Assembly (NCBI GenBank): GCA_025355955.1
Contig: JANXYP010000414.1
Location: forward strand, 1-41,506
Direction of reading: 5' to 3'
DNA: 41,506 bases
Origin: Chloroflexota bacterium
GTDB taxonomy: Bacteria > Chloroflexota > Chloroflexia > QHBQ01
Position 1 is the stretch's first letter; every line of letters begins with the position of its first letter. Made by a program: the position numbers and the translations under genes. Below the pieces are notes generated by a model. It saw nothing but the letters and a program-made list of their open reading frames with translations, was not told where the DNA came from and searched no databases. Of the stretch, positions 13,566-21,567 are shown piece by piece.

Positions 13566-15398
13566 TCACTTGAGGTTGACGAACACAGTCACGTTGCCAT
13601 CTTTGTCCGGCTGGCTGACTACCTTGCCGATTACGTTGGTGGCGTTCTTATCGGCGACCGCGAGGTTGCCGCTGGCATCGAGCGTGAGACTCGTGCCAAT
13701 CTTGAGCTTGGCGCTGCCAACATGAACCTGCATCTGACCGAGAACGATGGCGGTAGCAAGTTCGCCAGGCTGGATAACGCTGGAGGTGTCGTCCGCCTTC
13801 CAGACATCCTGACCATCCTTCAATGTAATGCTCTTGTGGATGGGATATTGCACCACGCCAATCGCCGCATCGGCATTGTCTGCGGTGGCCTTGATCACAC
13901 CCAGGGTAGACACGCCCTGGAAGGTTTCATTCACCCCATCGGCGGCGAGGATGTCGCCCGCGTGCAGCGCTTCGCCTCCGTGGTAGCGCACCTGGATGTC
14001 GTAGCTAGCCCCGGCGCAGCAACTGGTGGCGTGGATGCGCCCAAAGACTTGAACGATAGTCGCATTGCTATCATTAGACATGAAGTCACCAGAGAGGCCG
14101 CTGGGCTGGTTGGCTTGGGCAAACATACCGACCCCGCCGGTGCCGTTAACCGTGAAGTAGCCACCGTAGGACCTGCCACCCTGGGCAGTACCCGAAACGC
14201 CAATGGCAGCGTCGTTGCCAGCCCCAGTGGCACCAGCAGTTACGCCGTAGACATCGGCATTGCTGTTGCCGGTGGCGCTAAACTCAGCGCCTTCCACCAC
14301 ACTTCCGCCACTCGTGCCATCGGCAATGCCTTGTACGCCGACACGTTGGCTGCTGCCGACGTTGTTATAGAAATAACCACCGTGGGTGGGGGTATTACTG
14401 GTGGGGCTGGTAGCGAAACCTTCGACCGCGGTAGTGCCGTAACCGATTGCACCAACACCTTGGCTGGTGTTGGTCGAGGTGAAGACACCGCCCACACTGG
14501 TGAAATCGTTGTTGTTGTTGGCGGTACTAAGTCCCACCACACCGATGCTAGCATATACCTGCTGCTGGTTGTTGCTGGAACCGGCAAGGGCATAGATGCC
14601 ATACTGGTTGCCGCTGCCACCACCATAACTGCCAAAGAAGCCGCCGTAGCCATCGCCGCCGCCAGTGGAGTTAGAGGTGGCGGAAATGCCAAATTGCGAA
14701 CCCGGATAGCCACCACTGTCAACAAAGTTGCCAGCAACCCCGCCGAAGCCACGGCTGGGGTCGGCCTCACCATATACCCCGGTTGCGCCCTTGCCGTACA
14801 GCCCCGCATTGCTCACGCTTGAGCCATCGAGGTTGACCCCATTGATCACCCCGTAGTTGGTGGTGTTGCCGCTGGCATCGTAAGCGCCGCTGACCACTGT
14901 GCCAGGGGCCAGACTCATCGCATAAGGGCTGGCGGTGAGCAGGATACGCGGGGCCATCTCCGCATCGCTGCCGACAGTGAGGCCGAGGTAGAGGGTGTTG
15001 GCGAACTGGCTGACTAGCGCGGTGCTGATTACGCTGGTCGAGCCAAGCTGATAGGTGAGCAGCCCACGGCTATCGGGCGTGACGCTGACCGGCCCCTCGC
15101 TGAAGATGGGGCTGCCACCGACGGTGGTGGTGTAAACGTTGAAGCTGACGTTGACTGCGCTGGTAATCGGGTTGCCGGACGGGTCGGTGAGCCGCCCTTG
15201 CACCGTTACCTTGTAGGGTGCCTGGTCGGTGGGGTGCTGGGTTTTGGAGTTGCGGTTTTGGCCCGCTGCCGAGTTGACCTGAGCCGTGACCCCACTAAGG
15301 GTGCTGTGCGCGGCGGCGGGGATGCTGCCGCTCTGACTGAGGATCAGTACCAGGGCCAGGCCGAGGACGATGAACGAACCGATGCGATTGAGTTTCAC
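13566..15398 (-). CDS. Large secreted Gly/Asn-rich repeat protein
   Basis: The start is GTG 15398 with AAAGGA seven bases upstream; it gives a proper signal peptide (KLNRIGSFIVLGLALVLILS), whereas the longer frame puts 40 basic residues in front. The product is 610 residues. Residues about 60-190 form a strand-rich domain (VTVQGRLTDPSGNPI, VSFNVYTT, LLTASPYAMSL) common at the start of bacterial surface proteins with fibre-like repeats. Residues 195-470 carry loose repeats built on G-V-x-G-x-A and YGGYFxxNxG, probably a stacked beta structure. The C-terminal 130 residues (GDILAADG, AAIGVVQYP, GQMQVHVG, IGKVVSQPDKDG) resemble the beta-domain ending such proteins. There is no SLH block, so it may be secreted or bound by a neighbour. 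Confidence 0.75.
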   Translation of the reverse strand: MKLNRIGSFIVLGLALVLILSQSGSIPAAAHSTLSGVTAQVNSAAGQNRNSKTQHPTDQAPYKVTVQGRLTDPSGNPITSAVNVSFNVYTTTVGGSPIFSEGPVSVTPDSRGLLTYQLGSTSVISTALVSQFANTLYLGLTVGSDAEMAPRILLTASPYAMSLAPGTVVSGAYDASGNTTNYGVINGVNLDGSSVSNAGLYGKGATGVYGEADPSRGFGGVAGNFVDSGGYPGSQFGISATSNSTGGGDGYGGFFGSYGGGSGNQYGIYALAGSSNNQQQVYASIGVVGLSTANNNNDFTSVGGVFTSTNTSQGVGAIGYGTTAVEGFATSPTSNTPTHGGYFYNNVGSSQRVGVQGIADGTSGGSVVEGAEFSATGNSNADVYGVTAGATGAGNDAAIGVSGTAQGGRSYGGYFTVNGTGGVGMFAQANQPSGLSGDFMSNDSNATIVQVFGRIHATSCCAGASYDIQVRYHGGEALHAGDILAADGVNETFQGVSTLGVIKATADNADAAIGVVQYPIHKSITLKDGQDVWKADDTSSVIQPGELATAIVLGQMQVHVGSAKLKIGTSLTLDASGNLAVADKNATNVIGKVVSQPDKDGNVTVFVNLK

Positions 15399-15519
15399 GA
15401 GTTTATCCTTTCTGGATGATTGAGTTGGTTGGTTACGATGAGCATGAAGCAGGGCGGCAGTTCTCCCGCCCCTGCGGGGGCGGCGCTTTGCTTTGCACGT
15501 GAGGCTGGTGCATTTCACT

Positions 15520-15550
15520 CAAGCCTCATGCCTGATCACTCATGCCTCAC
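15520..15550. repeat. Degenerate heptamer repeat beside the pseudogene stop
   Basis: CTCAAGC, CTCATGC and CTCATGC-like units are in tandem, interrupted by CTGATCA. Related in sequence to the array at 13537-13565, and in the same place relative to the homologous 3' end. Confidence 0.6.
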
Positions 15551-15850
15551 TTGAGATTGATGAAAACGGTCACGTAGCCATCCTTGTCCGGCTGGCTGAC
15601 CACCTTGCCGATGAGGTCGAGGTTGCGACCATCGGCAGCCTTGTATGATGGCCGCTGTTGCCAGTTGCATCGCTGCTGCACTACGCCCACCGCAAGTGCC
15701 GCGTTATGTGCAAGTGGTCGGTTGAGCGCTGATGTTGGCGCTGAAGTTGCCGCTGACCTGGGCCTTGACTGCCACGCTGGCGCTCTGGCTGAGGATGAGT
15801 ACCAGGGCCAGGCCGAGGACTATGAAGGAGCCGATGCGGTTGATCTTCAC
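15547..15850 (-). pseudogene. Internally deleted paralogue of the 13566-15398 gene
   Basis: From GTG 15850 the minus strand reads VKINRIGSFIVLGLALVLIL and onward to VSGNFSANISAQPTTCT and a TAA; the first 23 residues differ from the neighbour's signal peptide by one residue. Past that stop, fragments ALAVGVVQ and then IGKVVSQPDKDGYVTVFINL, ending with TGA at 15547-15549, match the neighbour's C-terminus. The roughly 500 residues between are missing and the frames no longer agree. It lies 22 bases after the lipoprotein stop. A 48-residue secreted peptide could in principle still be made. Confidence 0.8.
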
Positions 15851-15872
15851 AGGTTGATCCTTTCTTCTGGAA

Positions 15873-16595
15873 CTAGTTGCCAGCGGGTGGCGCGGTGATG
15901 TTTACCGGCTGGTTGATGTTGCTCCATGTAGCGCTGCCCTTGAAATCAGCATTCTTACCCTGACCTACGAACTTTTCCTGGCAGAAACTGGAGCCATCAA
16001 TTGCCACCCACAGGTCCAATGAGCCATCAGGGCTGGTGCCGCTGCTAACGTCGTTCAGGCTGGGCAGATCATTGATGCTGGCGGTCATGTGCTTGCAACT
16101 GATGCCCTTGATACTTTCGGTGAGCGGGCTGCCATCCTTGATGTTCGCGGCTGCCTTATCCGCTTCGGCAGGGTTGAAGTTGTTCCACGTCTTCTTGAAG
16201 CCGTCCGTGCTGGCGGCCAGGGCATCAACATCAGTATTGTGGATAAACGACTTGCCCGCGTCGGTGCTGAGATAGTTATTACTGCCCACCTCGATAACCT
16301 GAACATCCTGCCCACTGATATTGGCGTTTATCTTCAGGCTCGCGTTGGTAACATCAACATCTGCGCCCAGCTTGACATCGTTGCCGCCAGAACTCACATC
16401 GGCATCAATATGGTAACTCTTTGCGCTCTTCATTTTGCTGGCTGCGGTCTTGATCAAGTCGGCGTTGCTCATGGCGGGAGTGCCGTTATTGCTGGTGTCG
16501 CTGCCAACGCTGCTCCCGCCACAAGCGGCCAGACTGAAGCCAATCAGGACCATGGCGACGAGGCTGAAGAGACGATACTTATACTGATTATTCAT
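15873..16595 (-). CDS. Secreted lipoprotein, LppX/LprAFG-like
   Basis: The 240-residue product starts at ATG 16595. The signal peptide ends in lipobox SLAAC (Cys25). After a Ser/Asn-rich tether, residues 42-240 follow the LppX/LprAFG pattern: ADLIKTAASKMKSAKSYHID, then strands DVTNASLKINANI, VIEVGSNNYLSTDAG, KGISCKHMTASINDL and LDLWVAIDGSSF. In mycobacteria this fold carries lipids across the envelope; the ligand here is unknown. It starts 33 bases after the propeller-SLH gene and is probably co-transcribed. The first lipoprotein (4028-4804) is a distant relative. Confidence 0.75.
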   Translation of the reverse strand: MNNQYKYRLFSLVAMVLIGFSLAACGGSSVGSDTSNNGTPAMSNADLIKTAASKMKSAKSYHIDADVSSGGNDVKLGADVDVTNASLKINANISGQDVQVIEVGSNNYLSTDAGKSFIHNTDVDALAASTDGFKKTWNNFNPAEADKAAANIKDGSPLTESIKGISCKHMTASINDLPSLNDVSSGTSPDGSLDLWVAIDGSSFCQEKFVGQGKNADFKGSATWSNINQPVNITAPPAGN

Positions 16596-16628
16596 CGATA
16601 GTTTCTCTTTTCTTGTTGCAATGCTTGC

Positions 16629-18698
16629 TTAGGGCGTGGTTACGCCCTTGTAGACGATCTGGGCCATCTCGTCGCGGCGGATGTTGCTGTTCGGCCTGAA
16701 CGTATGGTCAGGATAGCCGCTAACTACGCCCTTGTGTGCCGCTGTCTCGATGCTGGCGTAGAAGACATTGCTGGTTGGCACATCGGTAAAGGTTGGCCCG
16801 CTGGTCGGAGTGAAGAGTGGATAGTGGGCGGCGTTGACCACCAGCTTGGTAAGCTGCCCGCGGGTGATGGGACGATTGGGCAGGTAACAGGGATATGGTT
16901 GCCCAGCGGCCTGACAACTGGCGGTGTCGAAGCCGCTGAGGATACCTGCGTGGAAGCCGCTCTCGATGTAAAGGTAGGCAAAGTAGCTGGTTGGCACATC
17001 GCTGAAGTCAGGCGTACCTGGCGTGTGAAGCAACGTGCCGAAGCCGAGTATCACGACTTTAGCGAACTGGCCGCGCGTGGAGGTGCCTGCCGGGGAGTAG
17101 TGGGTGCCATTGGTGCCGTTGATCACCCCACGGCAGTTGAGATCGTGGATGGCGACGTAGAAGATGTTGCCAGTGACATCCACGAACGGATTGGGGCAGT
17201 CGGTCGGGGTCGGACCGCCCGGCGTGCTGGTGGGTTGCGGCGTGATAGTCGGGGCCGGGGTATAGGTGGCAATCGGCGTGCTAGTTGGGCGCGGCGTGCT
17301 GGTGGGGCCGCCCGGCGTGTTGGTAGGCATGGGCGTGCCGGTGGGCGCAGCAGTGGGGGTGTAAGTGGCAGTATTCGTTGGCGCATTAGTTGGTGTGTCG
17401 GTTGGTGTATCCGTGTTGGTCGGCGTATCAGTAACAGTCGGCGTATCGGTGGGGGTCGGAGTAGGCACGCAGACGGCATAATGCTCGATCAGGGTTTGCA
17501 CCGTGGTGCCGTCCGATTGGTCGCCCACGGCCCAGGCATCGCCTGATCCCACCGCAACCACGGCGTGGAAGTTGTTGGCACCCGCGCCGGGGCTGTCGCT
17601 GGGTATGATGCTCCAGGCGCCACCATCCCAGTGCATCGCGGTGGTCTGATAGTGGGTGCCGTTGTAAGCCTCTCCCACGCTCCAGATGTCGTTGGCCGCC
17701 AGCGCGCTCACGCTCTCGAGGAAGTTGTTGGTGGCACCGACATTAGGGCTGGGAACGACGTTCCAGGTAGAGCTGTTCCACTGCTCGGTCAGCGTCTGTA
17801 GGGGGCCACTGCTGCCATACTCGCCAGCGGCCCAGACGTTGTTGCTGGCAAGTACGGTCACACCGCTGAAGTCAGCGTTGCCGGGGTTGGCGGTAGGCAC
17901 AACCTGCCAGACGCTGCCGTTCCAGTGCAGAGCCAGCGCCACATCAGGGCCGCCATTCTGATAGTAGCCAACCGCCCATACCTCGTTGGCGTTGACAACG
18001 GCAATATTAGCGAGATAGGTGTTACCAGTGCCGATCGTGCCGATGGGGAAGAGGGTCCAGGCGCTGCCATCCCAATGCTCGATCAGCAGGTTATGTACGC
18101 CGTTGCCGAAGGGGCTGGAATAGCCGACCGCCCAGACATCGTTGGCAGAAGCGCCAGCAACGGCATTGAGTTGGCTGGTGTCGGCGTTAGGGTTAGCGCT
18201 GGGAATGATGCTCCAGGCGGAGCCGTCCCAATGCTCGGTCAGCGTAGAATAATGGTTCCCAACGGTATGAGAAGTGCCGACTGCCCAGATGTTGTCAGGG
18301 GCGAGGGCGGTGATGCCATAGAACTCATGGTCGGAGCCGGGGTCAGCGTCGAGCATAACGGTCCAGGCAGAGCCGTTCCAGTGTTCGATGAGGGCGCGGA
18401 CAGTGACACCGTCATTGTAGCTGCCAACCGCCCAAACGTTATCGGGGGCGAGTGCAGCAACGGCAGAAAGGGAGTTGCTATCGTTAGGATAGTTGAAGCT
18501 GGTAACGGCGCTGAAGCCATTGCAGGTGGTGGGATTTTGGATTTTGGATTTTGGATTTTGGATTTTGGGCTGCTGGCTGAGGCTAGCGCTGAGATTGCCG
18601 CTGACCTGCGCCTTGACCGCCACGCTGGCGCTCTGGCTGAGAATAAGAGCCAGAACGAAAGCGGCGATAACAAACGGAGTGATGCGATTGAGTTTCAT
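16629..18698 (-). CDS. Secreted seven-repeat beta-propeller protein with SLH anchor
   Basis: The 689-residue product starts at ATG 18698. The signal peptide (MKLNRITPFVIAAFVLALIL) continues into QSASVAVKAQVSGNLSA, nearly identical to the leader of the pseudogene at 15547-15850. Residues 46-58 (PKIQNPKSKIQNP) are encoded by a heptamer DNA repeat. Residues 60-410 hold seven repeats of about 48 residues, each with an NDVWAVG-type motif followed by LxEHWNGSAW, indicating one seven-bladed propeller like kelch or sialidase-type proteins. A Thr/Pro linker of about 85 residues leads to three SLH repeats. It is probably a wall-anchored sugar- or protein-binding surface protein and heads the minus-strand surface cluster. 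Confidence 0.85.
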   Translation of the reverse strand: MKLNRITPFVIAAFVLALILSQSASVAVKAQVSGNLSASLSQQPKIQNPKSKIQNPTTCNGFSAVTSFNYPNDSNSLSAVAALAPDNVWAVGSYNDGVTVRALIEHWNGSAWTVMLDADPGSDHEFYGITALAPDNIWAVGTSHTVGNHYSTLTEHWDGSAWSIIPSANPNADTSQLNAVAGASANDVWAVGYSSPFGNGVHNLLIEHWDGSAWTLFPIGTIGTGNTYLANIAVVNANEVWAVGYYQNGGPDVALALHWNGSVWQVVPTANPGNADFSGVTVLASNNVWAAGEYGSSGPLQTLTEQWNSSTWNVVPSPNVGATNNFLESVSALAANDIWSVGEAYNGTHYQTTAMHWDGGAWSIIPSDSPGAGANNFHAVVAVGSGDAWAVGDQSDGTTVQTLIEHYAVCVPTPTPTDTPTVTDTPTNTDTPTDTPTNAPTNTATYTPTAAPTGTPMPTNTPGGPTSTPRPTSTPIATYTPAPTITPQPTSTPGGPTPTDCPNPFVDVTGNIFYVAIHDLNCRGVINGTNGTHYSPAGTSTRGQFAKVVILGFGTLLHTPGTPDFSDVPTSYFAYLYIESGFHAGILSGFDTASCQAAGQPYPCYLPNRPITRGQLTKLVVNAAHYPLFTPTSGPTFTDVPTSNVFYASIETAAHKGVVSGYPDHTFRPNSNIRRDEMAQIVYKGVTTP
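18532..18566. repeat. Heptamer repeat (GGATTTT)5 inside a coding sequence
   Basis: Five exact GGATTTT units lie within the propeller-SLH gene just after the signal peptide. On the coding strand they read AAAATCC and contain no stop in any frame, so the array is translated as a 7-residue periodic peptide (PKSKIQN). Confidence 0.95.
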
Positions 18699-18735
18699 AG
18701 CAAGAGATCCATTCTATATATAGTAAAGAGGTTGA

Positions 18736-18763
18736 CGCTCCCGCTTGAGGCGAGACGGGAGCG
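18736..18763. promoter_or_regulatory. Hairpin in the leader of the propeller-SLH gene
   Basis: A perfect 8-bp stem (CGCTCCCG with CGGGAGCG) and 12-base loop lie 37 bases before the ATG at 18698 on the minus strand. It could be a leader attenuator or a stability element. Confidence 0.35.
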
Positions 18764-18854
18764 CCGTAGTTGCTAGAGGTAGCCCGCTCGTTGGTGTTGC
18801 CAGCGGCGCTTTCTCTGTATCGCTATCATTTTACTCAGAGAAGGGGGAGAAATT

Positions 18855-18884
18855 GTAAGGTTTTGTAAGGTTTTGTAAGGTGTT
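18855..18884. repeat. Three 10-bp iterons (GTAAGGTTTT) between divergent genes
   Basis: GTAAGGTTTT, GTAAGGTTTT and GTAAGGTGTT start at 18855, 18865 and 18875. The period of about one helical turn puts every copy on the same DNA face. The third copy overlaps the -35 region of the regulator gene at 18997. Confidence 0.8.
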
Positions 18885-18911
18885 GAGCAAAAATGGAACT
18901 CGGCATATGAT
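18883..18911 (+). promoter_or_regulatory. Putative promoter of the HTH-STAND-TPR gene
   Basis: TTGAGC (18883-18888) and TATGAT (18906-18911) are 17 bp apart. A TATAAT at 18911-18916 is a competing -10 with poor spacing. The iterons end at the -35, as for an activator site. Confidence 0.45.
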
Positions 18912-18996
18912 ATAATAATCCCTAGCCACAGCTTTGATTCTGGGTTGTCCTCCACACACCAATTAGCTTTGGGCCAACGCCCACTAGACAGGATTT

Positions 18997-21462
18997 ATGT
19001 ACAACCTCACTGCTTTTCGCAATAAGGTACGCGAGCTTTGCCGCCGTAGCGCCCCATATGACGATGAGCGTCGCGCCAGCCTGACCGACCTGGCGGATGC
19101 AATTGGGCTGAGTCGCGGGGAGTTGAGCTACCGACTTAATGGCACGAACAAGGCGAAACTTACCGATCAGGATGCGCGGGCGATTGTGCGCGCCCTGACG
19201 GAGTGGGGTGCAATCAACACAAGAGCCGAAGTGGTGGAGATGCTAGCGCTAGTAAACTGCCCGCCGCCCAGCGCCGCCGACTGGGAAGCGCCACCGTTCG
19301 ATCAGCTTATTGCGTCGCCGCTGCCCGCGCCCGCTATATTGCCCAGCCCAGCTGTATCACCCGCCCCAGCCTCGGCCAACGTGCGCCTGGCGAAAGTGGA
19401 GCAGCGTCGTGATATCATTCGTCCGCCATCGCATCAGCCAGAGAGCAGCCGCCTGGCGGTGGGCCGCACCCGCGAGTTGGCGGCGCTGCGGGCGGCCCTT
19501 AACAAACATACCTGCGTGGCGATCACCGGCGGTGGCGGCATCGGCAAAAGCACCTTCGTGGCGATGTATGGCGAGGGCGCGGGCTATAGCACGGTCTGCT
19601 GGCGTAACCTGCACCACAACCCCAACTTCGCCGATTTCACCGAGGCGGCTCTCAGCAGTCTCGGCCTCTACTTTGATCCCAGCGCCATGCCCCGCCCCCA
19701 GGATCAGGCCAACTATATTGCCACCTTGCTGCGTGGCAACTCTGACATTCGCCAACTGTTGGTGCTAAACAACTTCGAGAGCATCATTGGGCCGGATGGT
19801 GTCGAAGCAGGCTGGCAGGAGTTGCTGGAGCTGGCGATTGCGGGACTGGGCAACAGCCGCGTGCTGATCACCACCCGCGAAATGCCTTACACCCGCCAGG
19901 GGCGCGAGCCGCATCGCTTTGCCCTTGCGGGTATGAGTGTAGCCGATGGGGTTGCTTTGCTAGAAGCTCTGGAGGTGCAGGCAGCGCCCGATCAGCTTGA
20001 GCAGGCGGTCAAGCTGGCGGGCGGGCATCCTCTCGCGCTCGTCTTCCTTGCCGACCTCAGCCACAACCAGGGCTACGCCGTGGCTGATTTGCTAAAGGAG
20101 ACGGCATGGAGCGAGCGCATCGCCGAGCGCTTCCTCGATCGCATCTACCGCCAGCTCACGCCCAGCGCTCAAGCGGCGCTCACCTATTTCAGCGTGTTCG
20201 ATGCGCCGGTTCGCGCCGCGACCATGGCAGGGATGCTGGCGCACTTGCCCACACCAGCTACGCCGCTCCCCCCAACTGAGAGAGAAGTTGGCAGGGAGGC
20301 AAGCTGGGGCGAGGCGCGGGTACGTAGTCTGGGCAACGAACTTGCCGGTCGTAACTTGCTCGATAGTAGGGGTGGCTACTATCAATTGCACCCGATTGTG
20401 CGTGAGTATGCCCACAGCAGGCTGACCGATCGGCCAGCCTACCACCGCGCTGCTGCCGCCTACTACCAAAGCCTCTACACTCACGACCCTGATACCAACC
20501 CGCCACAGCAGCTAGCCGATGTGCAGCCACTGCTATATGCTTTCGATCACTTCTGCACTGCCGATGATTATAATGCAGCTTACGACATTTTTATTGCAGG
20601 GCGATGGCGCATGAGTGGAGATCGGTTTGTACACCTGTCATTGCTGCTCAACCGTTGGGGTGAATACTCACGCACGTTCGCCATATGCAAACGTTTGACT
20701 GAGGCACCTACGGGGCTGCTCGACGGTGAGAAGCGAAGCGTCGCATTCAATAATCTAGGTGTTGCCTGCCGCAATCTAGGGCAGTATCAGGAAGCGCTTA
20801 TATATTACCAGCGGGGTTTGGCACTAGTTGGCGAACAGAGCGACATTCGCCTGCGGTTGGATCTGCTATCCAACGTGGCAGTTGCCTATGAATGGCTGAA
20901 GGATTATGACCAGGCAATCAGCTATAATCAGCAGGTTCTCGCCCTTGCCGAGCCGATTGGATACCTTCACCCCCAGGGAACCGTATGGACCAGCCTGGGC
21001 CATATCTACGCGAAGCGGGGCGACTACATACAAGCGCTTGCCTACCACCAGCGTGGCCTAACCCTCGCGCAGCAGACGAACGATGAGAAGGGGATAGTAA
21101 CTGACCTGCTGAACCTGGCTGAAACCTATCACCACCTGGGACAGATTGAAGCGGCAATGCAGCATTACCAGCGCGGCCTTGTGCTGGCCGAACAACTTGG
21201 CTATCTTGATGGGCAGGCGACTATCTGGCATAAGGGAGCGAGGTTGCTTCTGGATCAGGGTCGCCAGCGCGATGCACTTGCTTGCTTGCTCAAGGCGCTG
21301 CAGATGCGCGAACAGATCGGCAATCAGGAAGACATCGAGCAAACCAGGGATATCATCGCCACCATCCGTACCGCACTGCCCGCTGCCGAGTGGCGCAAGC
21401 TATTTGCCGAGGCTGGGCAATTGGCCGCTGACTCAAACTGGCGGCCCTGGGCTTCTACTTAA
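18997..21462 (+). CDS. HTH-STAND (NB-ARC) ATPase with TPR repeats
   Basis: The 821-residue product starts at ATG 18997. Residues 1-75 resemble an XRE-like helix-turn-helix (LTDLADAIGLSRGELSYRLN). After a Pro/Ala linker, the ATPase begins at VGRTRELAALRAAL, with Walker A TGGGGIGKST (about 176-185), RVLITTRE as sensor 1 and GGHPLAL as the GxP motif. The Walker B segment reads LLVLNNFE, with Asn where LLVLDNFE is usual, so hydrolysis may be impaired. A winged-helix-like region follows, then from about residue 590 several TPR motifs (NLGVACRNLGQYQEALIYYQ). STAND proteins are ligand-gated switches used in transcription control and in anti-phage defence. Residues about 418-443 (TEREVGREASWGEARVR) look like an inserted palindromic element. 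Confidence 0.85.
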   Translation: MYNLTAFRNKVRELCRRSAPYDDERRASLTDLADAIGLSRGELSYRLNGTNKAKLTDQDARAIVRALTEWGAINTRAEVVEMLALVNCPPPSAADWEAPPFDQLIASPLPAPAILPSPAVSPAPASANVRLAKVEQRRDIIRPPSHQPESSRLAVGRTRELAALRAALNKHTCVAITGGGGIGKSTFVAMYGEGAGYSTVCWRNLHHNPNFADFTEAALSSLGLYFDPSAMPRPQDQANYIATLLRGNSDIRQLLVLNNFESIIGPDGVEAGWQELLELAIAGLGNSRVLITTREMPYTRQGREPHRFALAGMSVADGVALLEALEVQAAPDQLEQAVKLAGGHPLALVFLADLSHNQGYAVADLLKETAWSERIAERFLDRIYRQLTPSAQAALTYFSVFDAPVRAATMAGMLAHLPTPATPLPPTEREVGREASWGEARVRSLGNELAGRNLLDSRGGYYQLHPIVREYAHSRLTDRPAYHRAAAAYYQSLYTHDPDTNPPQQLADVQPLLYAFDHFCTADDYNAAYDIFIAGRWRMSGDRFVHLSLLLNRWGEYSRTFAICKRLTEAPTGLLDGEKRSVAFNNLGVACRNLGQYQEALIYYQRGLALVGEQSDIRLRLDLLSNVAVAYEWLKDYDQAISYNQQVLALAEPIGYLHPQGTVWTSLGHIYAKRGDYIQALAYHQRGLTLAQQTNDEKGIVTDLLNLAETYHHLGQIEAAMQHYQRGLVLAEQLGYLDGQATIWHKGARLLLDQGRQRDALACLLKALQMREQIGNQEDIEQTRDIIATIRTALPAAEWRKLFAEAGQLAADSNWRPWAST
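20265..20325. repeat. Palindrome-like insertion inside the STAND gene
   Basis: CCAACT and AGTTGG form a hairpin around GAGAGAGA, followed by GGGAGG and GGGGCGAGG stretches, unlike the surrounding codon use. It stays in frame and adds about 20 charged residues between the winged-helix-like region and a leucine-rich segment. Confidence 0.5.
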
Positions 21463-21474
21463 TGAGGAGATGTA

Positions 21475-21567
21475 ACACCAATTAGCGATGGTGCCGCTAT
21501 AGATTGAGACAGGGCGAACCGTTGTTCGCACCTACAGAATTATAGCATCTCCTTAGCGAACTGGTAT
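21475..21567. mobile_element. MITE-like palindrome, family 1, copy B
   Basis: The ends are ACACCAATTAGC and GCGAACTGGTAT, with core AGGGCGAACCGTTGTTCGC. In this orientation it matches the reverse complement of copy C over almost its full length. It lies between two convergent genes and supplies the last codons and stop of the rsmC-like gene. Confidence 0.8.

Noticed and set aside
13524-14822. 432-residue plus-strand ORF opposite the repeat protein
   Set aside because: It is antisense to a gene with signal peptide and domain evidence, and its sequence is low-complexity.
17925-18776. 283-residue plus-strand ORF opposite the propeller-SLH gene
   Set aside because: It is antisense to seven clear propeller repeats and includes the translated heptamer repeat in reverse.
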